This document shows, one piece after another, positions 1 through 12,696 of a stretch of DNA of 64,000 nucleotides. Both the position numbers and the translations under genes were made by a program. This DNA is from Lomentospora prolificans (Eukaryota > Ascomycota > Sordariomycetes > Microascales > Microascaceae): positions 3,100,001 to 3,164,000 of the forward strand of contig JARFXM010000009.1 in assembly GCA_029532625.1 (NCBI GenBank), in the 5' to 3' direction. The notes under the pieces were generated by a model, which saw only the letters and a list, made by a program, of their open reading frames with translations, searched no databases and was not told where the DNA came from. Within the stretch, counting starts at the first letter, position 1; each line of letters starts with the position of its first letter.

Positions 1-3000
1 TGAGGACCGGTCGTGGAGTAGGTTCTTCATCTTCAGCGTCTTGTTTGGTAAATGGATTCGGCCGAGGGGTCTCCTCAACCGAGATCCCTAGCCCACTCCC
101 CTCTCGGCCGACTCCGGAGTCCGGAGGAGTTTGAGCTTCCTTCGGTTCCCTAGGAGAAAGTGGAGGTACGTCCAGCTCATGCGATGGTGTCACGACCTGC
201 GTGGCAGGTTCTATGGTGCTCTCTGAGCCGAAGGTAACACTATCGTGGCTATCAGCGCGCATCATTTCTATACCTAGTTTGGAACTTGGCAGTGTTGCTT
301 TCGCGCGGAAAGGCTTTTCGCGGGCTAGACCCAGCTCCTCATCCTCATCGTCCGCTGACTCCGTGCTTCCCTCGGAATATCGCTTCTCAGCCGACTCACG
401 CCTTGCTTTCAACTTATCCATCGGGCCACGGGATACTTCTAGCTGACCAGGTGCGGAGTGTTGCGTTATTAGCTGCGGTATCGGCTTCGTTGCTTCTGGA
501 ACCATAATTCCATCTTCCCGGATGCCGAGACCCCCCCCACCTTCTTCCCATTCACCGGTGGGTTTTCGACTGACGACGACTGGGACATCATCAGTTGAGA
601 TCGACTCTGAATCGCCATACAAGCTGGAGCTAATTGATTGTTCCCTGCTGCTGGAAATGAGACTGCCGCTAAGGCGTCCGGCGAATATGGATGAACTGCT
701 CGTGGGGCTATCCTCCAGTCGAAGACTGGTTTGTCGAAGCGCTGTAGGGGTCGGGTGGGGGTGCGCGATGGAAAGCGAGACGCTCTGGCTCGGAGTTGGT
801 GGCTTCCACTGGCAAAGACTGCGCAGAACCTCTGTCAATTTGGACGAGCTGATTGGTTTTTCAATGAGCGAGTCGAAGTAGTGGGGAGCCTGAAGCTCCT
901 TAAGGTACGCCGTTATGGCGACGATGGGCGTGTGAGAATTCGCGTTCTTCGTCTCTCGGATCATACGTGCAACATCAGCACCGTTGATACGGGGTAGCTT
1001 ATACTCTAGGAAAATGATGTCGAATTTGATCTCGCTGGTCGAGTATCGTACAGCCTCGGATCCGTTTGGCACAGAGATCGTCCGGCAACGGAGCTTCTCG
1101 AGAAGCTTTTCCATAACCATTCGGGAAACAGGATGATCTTCGCAGATCAGAACATCAAGGGGCCGGAACACCAGCGTACCCTCGACCGCAATCTGAGAGA
1201 GACGGCGGGAGCTCTGACGGCGGCGCTGAACTCGCAGCAGCGCATTGTGTTTTTCACCCTCATTATCGGAAGAGGACGGAGACATGTCGAACACTTGGCT
1301 ACGGCGATTGTGACGCTGAACAAGAGATTCTGACGCAATCGGACTGCCTTCTTGGGACTGCGAACCGACCGTAAGGGATCGCGAACGAGTCCCAGACGAT
1401 CCACTGGCCTGTCGAGGGGTACTCATACCTTTCTGTGGAGATAATGCCAGCGGTGGAGGGGCAGCCCCGCGAGCCTTGATGGGCGATGAAGCTGCGACTG
1501 TGGCAGCTTTCTGGAAGCTTGGTGGCACTCTCGATACATTCTCGAACGGCGGTAAAGCTAGGCCCGATTGCTGCGAGAGACTAGACGAGGTGCTAGAAAC
1601 CTTTCTACGGCCATCAGATCCCTGATTTGCCACGAACGACACAAGCAGAGGGGACGAGGGTTGCGACATGCGGTTGGGAGACGAATTAGCATGGCTAATT
1701 CCAGAAGGCGACTGTGGGCGTGCCGAGGCCTTCGCGTTGGAAAGAGTCCGCTGAATAGGTCCATTGGCCATATTTGGGCTACCTTCCAGCGAGGGACCTG
1801 GAGAGGTAGCTCCCATAGCTGCAATTTGACTGGCCGCCGCCTGCTTGTTCTGAGAGGCTAGCGCTTCAGCTCTAAGCTTCTGGATCACGTCTTTATTGGC
1901 CTTCTCAAGGACAGGCAGATTCTTGAATGAAAAATTGCCAAAGTCATCCGTCGCCACGGGCTCGCTGAGGCGTCGGCTCTTGTGATCGCGAACATGGGGA
2001 GGAATGTGCAGAGGCATGAGCCCCCGCTTAATAGAATTAACTTGCGACCTGACCCTCGAAAGGGCGTCGTGAGGGCGTTCCGGATAGTCAGATCCGGCGG
2101 CAGACGAAGGAGGCGAGCTTTGATCCTCCATTTCTTCCGCGAATGACTGGAGGGTGGCGCCTCGAGCATCAAAGTACTCGGTGTCCTCGGGGTTCTCCGT
2201 CTGTGGTACGAATTGAGCCTCGTCCTCAAGCAGAGTATCCCAATTGACATCGCTGAACCAAGGGTGACTCCTGATCTCCTCCCCGCCCGAGGCAAACTTG
2301 CCCTCGCGATTTGCACCAAGTCTCTCGTTAGGATCCATGCAGAGTAGCTTGTTAATCAAGTCCTTAGCTTCCTCTGAAACGGGCTCACATTCCGTATCAT
2401 CAGGCCATCGGATTTTGCGAGCGAGAATATTCTCAAAGACCAGTTCGGCCTCATTGTCGTGGAATGGAGGGATGCCGAATAAGAATTCGAACATGATGCA
2501 TCCAACGGACCACCAATCGCTCGTTTCGTTTTGCTTCTCGCCTTTGATCGTCTCCGGCGCCAAGTAATCCGGCGTGCCAACAAACTTTCTGTTCGTATCC
2601 TCAGGATCAAAAAGGGCCATGGGAGGCGGCATCATACTAGACTGGGGGGGCGTATTCTTCCCAAACATGTCACCTCCCTGCTGTGAGAGACCTTGGAGTG
2701 CGGACATGTCAGGCGAGCCTTGGCTAGCAGCTTCACTCAATTCGTCCACATGAGATTTTGCACTTTGGGGTTGGGAGCCAGCCTCAGAGTCGTTCAGAGA
2801 AAAGCCACCCATCATCTGCACCAGGCTTTCGCTGCCACCGCTATCACTACGTTGGCCCGTCAGCCGGCGAGAATCCGGATGCGCAGACCCAATATTGAAG
2901 TAAGACGGCTGCGATAGAGGGTCACCGCTACCTGGCGGGATCAGAGGAGTTAAACTAGGCGAGTGGCTTCCGTGTAAATCCAAAGAAGTCGACCGCGACG

Positions 3001-5765
3001 ATGTGATGGACGCTGATCTCGCAAACGGGCCTTGCTTGAGTAGATCAGGAACGGATTCATTGTCGCTCTTGAGTGCTCGTTGCTGTCGACCAACCAAACC
3101 CATGCGCGACAGACCAAAATCAGTAAGTTTAAGGTGGCCGCGTTGGTCAATAAGCAAGTTATCCGGCTTCAAGTCACGATGGATGATATCCCGGCTATGG
3201 AGATGCTCCACACCTAAGATTACCTCGCCCAGATATTTCTTAGCCCAATCTTCTGATAGACCACCGAGTATCTTAATGAGCGAAGCGCAGTCGCCCCCGT
3301 TAAGATATTCCATAACAAGATATAGATATTCCTTGCTTGAGAACGTCCAATATAACTTGGCTACAAACTCACTTTGGCCCTGCCACATCATAATAGCGCG
3401 CTCCGCCTTTACGTTGCCAACTTGGTTCTTGGCAACCATATCCGCTTTCTTGAGCACTTTGATCGCAAAGTACTCTCCGGTAGATTTCTTCTTGGACAGA
3501 TAAACACTACCGAAGGCACCTTTGGAGATGGGTTTGATAATCTCAAAGTCCTTGATGGACGGCTGGGCGGGGCGAGCCTGTGGCGGCGCATTGTGGGCGC
3601 TTAGGCGAGGCGATGGTGGCGCTTTCATGATGAATTCTGAAAGAGCGGCCGAGGATTGCCTGCGATGATGGTGGAGGGAGGGCGGCGGGATAGGAACAGG
3701 GGAGCTGAACTCGCTGTTAGGAAGCATAGGCGACGCTTCAGGAGACGCAAAGCCTTCGCTAGGGAAGGGAAATGATCGTGGCTTTTGAATGCGAAGCGGC
3801 GAAGACGGTTGATTCGATCGTGAGGGGGATTCTTGACGGCGCGGTGAGGTGGTTCCTGGGAGGATAAGGCTTCTCCTATGGCGCCGTTTGCTAGCGGCCC
3901 GGCGGAGATCGCCGCCAAGTTCACTGATGGGAGAATCAGTTCGTGGAGGGTTGCGGGACGCGACAGACGAAGACCTGATACTCCCATCACTCTCACCAGC
4001 CTCGCTGCCTAAGATGAGTGATTCTCTCTGAGAATTCCGTAGCGAATCACGTCGGGAATCACGCGTGGGCAGTACCATATTGAAGCCACCCATATTCGAA
4101 GTCGGGGTTGGGCACTCTTGAGGGCTGTACGACTGGACTGATTCGATAAAAGAAGTCGGCCTTGTTCGCGAAACGTTTTCATTAAGGCTAACATTTTGTA
4201 GAGCCTCAGCCAGCGCTGCGGGATCGTTGAACGAATTGTCAAAAAAGGAATCATCCTGCATAGGCGGTAACTCATCTTCTTCCTCTTCAGCCGAGTCGCT
4301 GAGGCGGCCGGCTGCAATACGAGCGGCCTTCCTCAGCGCCTCGTCAATACAATCCTGAACAAGAAGGGCGAATTCAATGCGAATACGCTCAGCATATTCA
4401 ATGATCCTTCTATGTCGGAAGACCGCTTCCACTTTTGCCTTGGCAACCCGCTCAGTATCTGCACAGAGAAGCGCAAGTCCTTGCTCTTGCTCGAGTGTGT
4501 TCGAACTTGGGGATTGCCACTGCATAACTTGCGAAATGCGAGATTCAGATTGCGGGGACTGGGTCCGAAGATCTCCTGGCATCTGAGATGAAGACTCCTT
4601 AATAGCTGGCGGGCTAATCTCAATTGCGGTATCACATAGGTCTACCAAGAGCTCGACAATTCTTGCCTGCGGTCTGCGGACAGCGAAAGACCGACCTCGT
4701 GAGTGGCCGAAACCCGTCCTTTCACGAGAAGTTGCTGATGACGACGATGGCGATGACTGGTTAGAATTGGACGGCCCGATGGGAAGTCCTTTGTATTCGG
4801 CCGCCGGAAGCAGAGACGAAAGGTCGCCGGTCAATGTCCGGCTCCGTCGTACCTCAAGGGCATCCAGAACCTTGACGATGGAATGTCGATGTTCCGTCAA
4901 GCCTTCTTGGGCCATTTGGACATCCATCTCTGCCCTGTGTTCTTGGAGGCAAAGGTCTGTATGTTTCTCGAACCACCAAGGAGGTATCTGGCGCTCACAA
5001 ATACGGCATAGGACCGGTGGTGGTGGTGGGTGAAGTTCGGGGTCATCCACACCCGACTCCGCCAGCTGAGTGAGGTAGCTCGCAAGGACTTCAGCACCGG
5101 AACCCAAGGAGTCAACAATTACCGTAGGCATCTCGATCTGAATCTCCCGAGGGGCAGTCCAAGGGCGGATCATCCACATGGTCTATTAGATCACATGTTG
5201 GTTAGGATAGAACACGGATTCATAGCGAGAACGCCGAGGGTATAGAAACGTTAGTTTGACTTACGTGGCTCTCGCCTCCGGAGGTACCATCATAGACCAT
5301 GATACCCTGTGCCTCCAGATCGATGACCTGAGGCGATGTCTCACCAGCATCTTCGAGCTCGTCGAGAGAGAGTAGCTTCGATAAAGGCCCAAGGGCGACG
5401 GCGAATCGGACTCGATGACTCCTAGAGTCGTCCTTCTTCATTGACTCGACCACATCGGAAAAAACGGTTTTATTATCGCTGACAATGATATCGGATAATT
5501 GCTGACCCTGGATGGCGTCCGGTTGGGTTCCGACAACGTCAACCCAAGATGGACTGACCCATTTGATGGTTCCATCGAGATTCAGGTCCACGATGACGTT
5601 GAGAGTTTGTTCTGCGGCCTCTCGGAGATCCTCCCTCTCCTCTCGTATGTTGTCGCTCATGGACCGCTCCATTGGCTGAGCAGACTCGGCTCGCAGGTAA
5701 GAAATGGCGAGGGGTGCGGCCTTGACCGGGTCGCCGGCATCCTGGGGTGACGGCGTGTCTGCCAT
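1..5765 (-). CDS. rim15: Rim15-type PAS/Ser-Thr kinase/receiver protein, 3' end beyond the left edge
   Basis: Nutrient- and stress-signalling kinase of the Rim15/Greatwall group, which promotes quiescence and stress programmes downstream of PKA/TOR (family knowledge). Exon 1 is 5765-5265 and exon 2 runs from 5182 off the left edge with no stop, giving at least 1,890 residues. Visible in order: PAS domain (about residues 45-140); a C2H2-like finger starting CRIC and ending HTDLCLQEH (about 223-245); the kinase domain from about 700 with HRDLKPDN near 834 and DFG near 858; then about 170 inserted residues before GTPDYLAPE near 1036, the long activation segment typical of Rim15/Greatwall; and a C-terminal receiver domain (about 1500-1610) with an acidic pocket (CEDHP), a conserved Thr (AITAY) and Lys (EKP). 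The usual phospho-acceptor Asp is Glu (codon 1004-1006). The intron (5264-5183) has a GTAAGT donor and a CTAAC branch site. The start is the first ATG ahead of the PAS domain. Confidence 0.93.
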
Positions 5766-7031
5766 GGTTCCAATTGAAACGTCGATGCCCGCCGAACCGT
5801 GATCTCGAGTAGATTAGCTTTGAGTCGGCAGTGGATAGGTAGACGCGCCAGGCTCGGGCTCGGTTCACGATCGTGGGAATGGGTTTCAATGCGGGGCCAG
5901 ATAAATGGCAGGGCGCAGGCGCCTGTACTACAAACTAGCAGCAGCCTGATACATGACGATAGTCGGTCGTAAGGGGGGGGAGTTGTGATTGTCGCTCTGA
6001 TCACAAGGAGACCCGGACTATCGTGAGGAAACAAGCGCTGTGCTGTCCACCCTTGTTGCGCACCAGAGGGTGGTGGGCAGCGTGCCCTGGGAACAATGGG
6101 GACTCGGCACTATTCAGCGTTGCTGGAATTACCGAGCAGGCGTTGCAGGTTTGTGTGGTCGTTGTGAAGCCTGATTATTCCGCCCCTAGAGGGTTGAAAA
6201 ACGCGAGTCTTCCAAGGAGGCAAGCAGACTGGGGTGGCGAAGAGGATCGAAGGCTGGAAGGTTTGGTTCATAGAGTTGGGGCTCGTGACTGAGTAATAGT
6301 AGCTCGGGCCAAATCAGAAATGTAAGCATCAATCAATATAATCTGTGGTAGAGGAGGGAGGAAAAAAAAGTTGTGTAAGAAACTCCACCCGAACTCTGTT
6401 ACGGTGCGACGATGAGGACGGGAATGTGGTTTAAAAAAATCCAATCCCCTTCGTCTAGATTCAATAGAAAACTCCCAGGACGCAGAATCTGAAAAGTAAT
6501 TCTTTCCGTTGAAGTTCGGAACCGAAGAATTCCCAACGCTACAGGCAGGAACGAGGGCCAAAATGGATTGATTCTCCAGCATCTGAGGTAGTGCATAATA
6601 GTGTGATTTTGTTAGTAGTGTACAGGCCAAAAGATGCAAGCATGCAAGCAAGGGTCAGGTACTTCGTATTCAAAGGAACAAGACATTTGCGGCGTTTTTA
6701 GCACGCTAGTGACTAATACATGTATACTAACAATGTCAAGGTAGCGTTTTAGTTCAGCGCAGTACCGCACTCGTCAGCAGCCGATGACGGTACTGTGCGT
6801 GGAGTTTCGAAGGCGACACAAACGGCTGCTGTGTTCCTGTCTTCGCGTGCTTTGAGGGAGGGTCAAGTGGGCATGGGAAAGCGGGGCCGCTGTTGAAATC
6901 AGGCCAATCACAGAGATGGAAGACCATGCAGGGAGGACCTGCCCAGAGGAGATTCCACACGCTTTCGGCGAGGGAAAAGGTACTCAATACACAGCGAAAC
7001 CGCAAAAAGCGGTGGAGCTTGCACTGTTGTT

Positions 7032-7057
7032 GTACCCCCTTTCGGGTACGGGGGTAC
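7032..7057. repeat. Small inverted repeat
   Basis: GTACCCCC at 7032-7039 pairs with GGGGGTAC at 7050-7057 across a 10-nt loop. It could be a hairpin or a palindromic binding site; nothing adjacent indicates which. Confidence 0.5.
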
Positions 7058-7886
7058 GCGAGGGAGGTACAGGATGCCACTTTCCATCCCACCCCACAAA
7101 GGGCGGAACAGTTTGGATCTCTGATTCTCAAGACAACTAAATGACATATCCAACTCCCCCAGTATTATTCAAGTCTGCTCTCACGTTGCAGCGTCATCTC
7201 TCCGCTCTCAGACATCAAGACTAGCCAATCGATCCGTTGCAGCACGCATATTCCATGGACGTTCGGGTGATCTCTTCGAAATCGACCAATGTAGCCATCG
7301 TTGGGAGCACCAGGATGTCGGATGAGACGAGAGCCTCCCATTCTTGACATCGAAGTCGCCATCCATTCGATGGGTACACAAATTTCCAGCTCCCCAAGCG
7401 TCTGGGCTCTCTCAAAAGTTTCACTTGTCCTACCCCGAAGCCGTCAACTCTCGCCAACGCCAAGCTTTCAGGTCCAACCCTCCCTCATGCTGCCCTCGTT
7501 CCCATCACATGGATGCATTGTCATTTGGCTGTAATACCTACACTAGCGTACAGGTAATAGGCAGTGTGTTCGTACAGAAGGGCGGTTGCCGAGCCTCCTC
7601 GCTGAGCCTGAACACTCGCTGGCGAACAGGCGGCCCAGGCCGACAGAACCATGCAGAACACGACTTTTTCCTTCCAAAACTTGACATCCAGTGTGACCTC
7701 AGTTGCTTTTGCTCATCTGCATGGTATGACTCCATGAAGTCCCACGTACGATCTACCCCGCCCCGTCGCCCCATTAGATAGCGATTTCCACCAGCAACGT
7801 CCATGCAAGCCGTCATGGATGTTCTTCGATTTTCCCTCCCCGACTCTGCATTGAGGGAGTTCAATGGACGCCGAAGTAAAGGGTCG

Positions 7887-7916
7887 CCACTACGCTAGTT
7901 CAAGCTAGCGTAGTGG
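7887..7916. repeat. Perfect 12-bp inverted repeat (hairpin)
   Basis: Arm CCACTACGCTAG at 7887-7898 is followed by a 6-nt loop and its exact reverse complement at 7905-7916. It lies in the gene-free region upstream of rim15. A perfect 12-bp arm with such a short loop is unlikely by chance in a given place, but its function is unknown. Confidence 0.75.
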
Positions 7917-9878
7917 ACGGGTTGTTCACAGTCACTATTCCCTCGCGGCCGATCATGGGGTCCCCACACGGAGAAAGACTATTAGGAATTGCTACGGATA
8001 GAAGTCCTGGCATGCGGAACATTTCGTCCTTGTAAGACAATTGAGTTAGCTGCTGGCCCCGTCGGAGTTGGCTGAAGTAAGAATACAGGACAGCAATGCC
8101 ATTCTTTGAAACCAAGAGACATCAGAGCATTGGCGAAAGGATGCCTTCAAGAGGCTCCCTCGGTAACAATGGTGTAAATACTGCGCTACTTGGTATCTTA
8201 GATTAAGTCTTGATGTAGGGTTAGTGATGGCTCTTGGGCGTAGATCGCGGGGCTCTAGCCAATCTAAACCGGGAAGAATGCCACGGGAGACGTTTGTCTC
8301 AGGACATCTGATCTCTCTCGATGGTCCTTCGGTACTTTGTCACGGACATAACAGCTAGCCGCGATAGATAAGTCCCCAATGCTCATCAATCCCGCTAAGT
8401 CGACGGATCGGCAGGCTCTTGTGTTGGGGTGCTCTTCGTCCCCAGATAACGACGTCCTAAGCATGAACCAGTCACCTCCTTCGCTGCCAAGGCTAGACGC
8501 ACGTCGATTAATCCTATTAGCCACCCGGTTCACCACGTCCATTGTGTCAATAGCACTTGCAGGCAGCGCGTCTTATCTGTTCGGCTCCTATTCTTCCCAC
8601 CCACCAGGCGGGCCGGTGGTAACATCGCCATCCACTGTGCTACCTGAGAGCGAGTCGCGTGCCATGTTTTTACGATCTAACCCTCGTGAAAATATACCAA
8701 GACGTAATGCCACCCCCCTTCTCCAGGAGATTATGAGACAGACCACCCAGGATACCAACTCAAAGTCTCCCAGTCCAATGTCCACCGCAAAGGACCAACA
8801 CTTCCGGAGTAAGGTCAGAAAGGTAGCGTACTAGACGCAACTCAAGTGAACGAGCCGCAGCGATTCATCATGCACCTCGAAGACCTCCACCGATTCATGT
8901 ACCTATATTTAATACCACAGAGTTAGTGGAGTTCGTGTGAGTGTCCGATATCGTGAACCTTGTGTGGCTCATTGCCAACGTAGTCGCAGGAAGCGATAGA
9001 GCACCGCCATATTCGATCCTGCGTGAGTCAGCCATTGGCAGAGTGGTGGCCGACTCCATAAATCCCTCGATATGTGAGGATCATCGCCGATCCAGATATC
9101 GACAGGTCCGGAATGCTTCTTTGCATATGTAGTTAGTTCAGCACAGCTGGCTCTTCCATTCATCTGCTAGCCAAGACACTTGTTCTACTTGCCACTTCTC
9201 CTCCCTTCTCGGTGCATGTATCCACCCCCGATATCTTGCATGGATCCCCATTCATTCACCACAGCAAAGAAGTCGGGCCCCCTATTTGTACATTTAAACC
9301 ATCTTGATGGCCCCAGGCCGACGCCTATGCGCATCCTTACCTACCAACAACTGTGGATGTGCTTCGTTTTCCACATGCCTTCTCCCTAAACTGTGTACAT
9401 CATGAACAAATCATGGAGTATTAACACCAATCCACTTGACTCCAGGCTTAAGGCGGAAAGTCTAATCACCGGTGGACCATAGTGCCTCCCACCCCTGCCG
9501 TGCTGCGTTACTGCAGAACGGCCGATCGTGCCTGCCTTTCTACCCTACCCATTTCTCTATACCCCAAGTTGGACATGCGAAATTCTCCGACTTTCTACTG
9601 CTTATAACGAGAAAGTCCTTCCGTCAACCACTCCAGCTCGCTGAGTCCAGTTCGCTGAGATACTGACATCGAGTGCACCTGGAAGTAGTTACGGATGCCA
9701 AGGCGGATTCAGTGCATATGTCACGGGTATCAAGGTCGAAATAGTGATCACCAGCGATTCGAGCGTTAAGGCATTGGGGACCACCATCCGTTTTGAGTAA
9801 GCCATGCTCTTGTGATATGCTCTCTATGTTATTCTTCCTCTTCGGCCGTTTAACAGGTAATTTTATGAATGATACCCC

Positions 9879-10859
9879 TCACATGGGCTTCTCCGGCAAT
9901 GGCATCTCCCATTCTCTCTTCTTCCTGTCAAGCCACTCTCCCTTTTCAACCCATATCGTTTCTAGCCACTTCGCTAGCTCATCGTCAGTCTTTGGGAGAT
10001 CTTCAATTAGGAAACGACGGGCGTGTATGTGGAATTTATAGTCGTGGGTACGAGTTAACTCGGGCAAACGCATGGTATCCCACATGTTTGGGGCTTCAAG
10101 GAATTTGCCCTTGTGCTCATACGCGATGGTGAGATCGTATACCGCCTTTATCTGCGGTGCTTGGCGAAGATGTTGTACCGTGGTAATGAAGCCTTTTGTC
10201 CTCGGGTAAAGGGCGTGCTTGGGCTGTGGCCTGTTGGTCTCTTCACACCAGGCTTGCGATTGCTCGTACTTTTCCTTGGTAAACCGGGTCGCCTCGCTGA
10301 AGCTCACTAGCCCTGGATTGCTAGTTAGCCGTTGAATGCACTAAAGGAGAGCAGTTCCTTGCTTACATGTAGGCCATTGTCTCTTAACAATGCCCGTGAA
10401 CACGCGATCTAATTCTTGTTTGTCTCGGAGCCAGTTCCGAGTCACGAGTGGCATACCCATAGCCCACAAGCCCCAACCAAGGAAAGGTACGCTGCGAAGC
10501 TGCATCTTGGCGAAGTAACGACACCGGCTGAGCATCCCAGCTCGTTCGGCTAGGGATTGAATCATATAGAAATCGCACCAACCGACGTGATTTGCCACCA
10601 CCACGGCCGACTCCCCTTGAGGCAAAACATCTCCAGATATCGCAACTTGTGCGCCGTTAAATACTTCAAATATAACCTGTATCCACCTCCATATGGCCCA
10701 GGCGATAGCTGATGAAGTATTGTAGACAAGGTCGGGAGCTATGGCTTTGAAGGGAAGAAGTAGAGACAGGGCGATGTCGGCAAGGAACAAACTAATGACC
10801 CAGGGGAAAAGTATGACAATGCCGCGCACATGGAAGAGGAAGCCGGTGACTGCCGCCAT
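9879..10859 (-). CDS. Lysophospholipid/1-acylglycerol-phosphate acyltransferase (PlsC family)
   Basis: Membrane enzyme that transfers a fatty acyl chain from acyl-CoA to a lysophospholipid, related to yeast Cst26 and animal lysocardiolipin acyltransferases. Exons are 10859-10367 and 10312-9879 (intron 54 nt, GTAAGC donor, CTAAC branch), giving 308 aa. The N-terminus is hydrophobic (membrane segments within residues 1-60). Catalytic motif I is NHVGWCDFYM (the NHxxxxD signature, about residue 90). Across the splice junction the second motif reads SFSEATRFT, where the family usually has FPEGTR, so Gly is Ala and Pro is Ser. The C-terminal part is soluble and charged. It sits alone, with gene-free DNA on both sides. 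The acyl and head-group specificity cannot be read from sequence. Confidence 0.88.
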
Positions 10860-12696
10860 CTTTCTATGCCAGAAGCGATAATATTATAGCGGAATAATGA
10901 TTTTGTTGGTATGGCTAAACAGCCGTGGAGGAATCTCAAAGTATTCAGAAAGCAATCTATGAATAAAGCACTACTCGCAAGGTAGCGGCGAGTTCGTCCC
11001 CTCAGGTTTGGCCCTCACTTCGTTAGCAGGAGCTCTCAAACATTTGCAGACATAATAGAGTACGGCTTTAAGAAGAGCAAATCTCGGAAGAGAGAGCGTG
11101 CGCCTTCCCAGGTTTGAAAGTATTCTGTGAGAGCAGCCAGCAGCAACCAAACGGCACATTGCACGCAGGGGAGTTCCAATCTATATACGAAGTAGGTACA
11201 GGCGGGTCCCCTCACAGGCGTCTCGTGAGCTGAGACAATGTTGAGGGCCGGCTAGCACAGACAGCTTTGGCCTCCGCTCTTGCGCTCTGGCCCTCTACAT
11301 TGATCAACCTCACCCTTCCCCAAAACGGGTCTTAGTTACCCGGGAGTTTAATGGCAGATTGATTATGGCAGGGCTAACCAGTGAGCGGGAAGAGAAGGTA
11401 GCTGGAAGAATCGCGGGGTTAAATTCGGTGTGGAATCGTATGGCAAGAGCTTGCCGATTGATCCTGTCTGCACAAGCTTGAAATACTATTCGCCCTTAGA
11501 TTTCTAAATCGTTTCTCCACTAGTCTTCACCTAGCTCTTCGCGATACTAAATGCTGAACTCGGGATGGCTCAGCCGGCTATAGCGGATATGCACAGTTCC
11601 GACGCTGCACTTTCCCCTGAGGAGACTTGTGCACTTGACGCGAATAACCCCGTTTTCCTTAATATTGATTAGGAATCCTCCAGTGAGGACAGGCTGAAAC
11701 AACATGGCGCAGAAATTAAGCTCGCGGCTGTCGTTACTTGTGAACTAGCGTGGTTCGCTGAATCCAGAGGACCCCGCACTGATAACCAGGCGTGCTGGCA
11801 GAGGTTGCAAGAGGAACGAGTGGTTTTGAGTCACCATTGTTCACACCCATGAATGTACCGAGGCACAATAGAACTTCCGATGGATTTTATGGATAGACAT
11901 TGATTCAAAGCTGGAATTCTCTAGGAACTGACGTATCTGATCAGCTTCGTTTTACATACTAACCGGGCCTTGCCAACCCGTTGCCAAGAATTCTGGTGAG
12001 CGGAGAGCCGGGATTGAGCTCTTACCATGCGTTCGGGCAACGCCTAATACTTCCTGTGACGCACATGAGTGACATAAGCAGCTGGCACTATTGCCAGCTG
12101 AGTGGTAATGATAGCGCTACATGCGCCTCTAAGCCTCCTTCTCGCCAGGCTATACCTTGGTGGATGACTGAGGAACCAACACTTGCTTTTGTGCTTTCTT
12201 CAGACGGACTCAAAACGCTCTAATCCCCTCTCCGGGAGCTGGCTAGACCAATCAGCCCTACAACTCTCACTCTGCCTGCAAGCTGCCTTGCCCCCAAGTG
12301 ACAATCAATTACAAATGGGGCTGACACGGATGTCTGTTTCAACCCCTTGATTTCGTCTCTGCTTCTCACCACCAAGCCAATTATTTCATCGCATAACTGC
12401 TTCCCGTTTTGCCGAACGAAAATCATCATTGCGTTCCAGGCATTGAGTGACTTTAGCGCTAGACTTCGCCTTCAAACACTTTGCTCTTTCAAGGTAATAG
12501 AATTCCAATTTCCCTTTCGTCCCCTCCATGCCATCATCCCATCCCTCAAATAGTCCACTATCAGTCGTGCGCGGTATCGTGACCGTGGCCTCTATTTCTG
12601 TGCAAGGTTGAAAGGTTGAAGCTTCTGTACCTCCTCGCCTGTGCGAGCCATCTACAAAGAATGCCGTAAAGGCTTGGCCGCACCCTATTCGAGATC
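10860..12696. other. Gene-free region between divergent acyltransferase and bZIP genes
   Basis: About 1.8 kb between two divergently transcribed genes. Only short frames without codon structure or recognisable domains are present. It should contain both promoters; CT-rich DNA precedes the bZIP start. No RNA gene or repeat was recognised. Confidence 0.6.

Larger units (their letters stand above)
5766..9878. other. 4.1-kb gene-free region upstream of rim15
   Basis: No reading frame here resembles a known protein or can be spliced into one. It lies upstream of rim15 and downstream of the acyltransferase 3' end, so it probably carries the rim15 promoter and leader. It contains a perfect 12-bp inverted repeat (7887-7916) and a smaller one at 7032-7057. 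I saw no tRNA or 5S rRNA signature. Confidence 0.6.

Noticed and set aside
8379..8834. 151-codon frame with a hydrophobic stretch
   Set aside because: A single hydrophobic run is not enough; no similarity, no splice partners and no start context support it.
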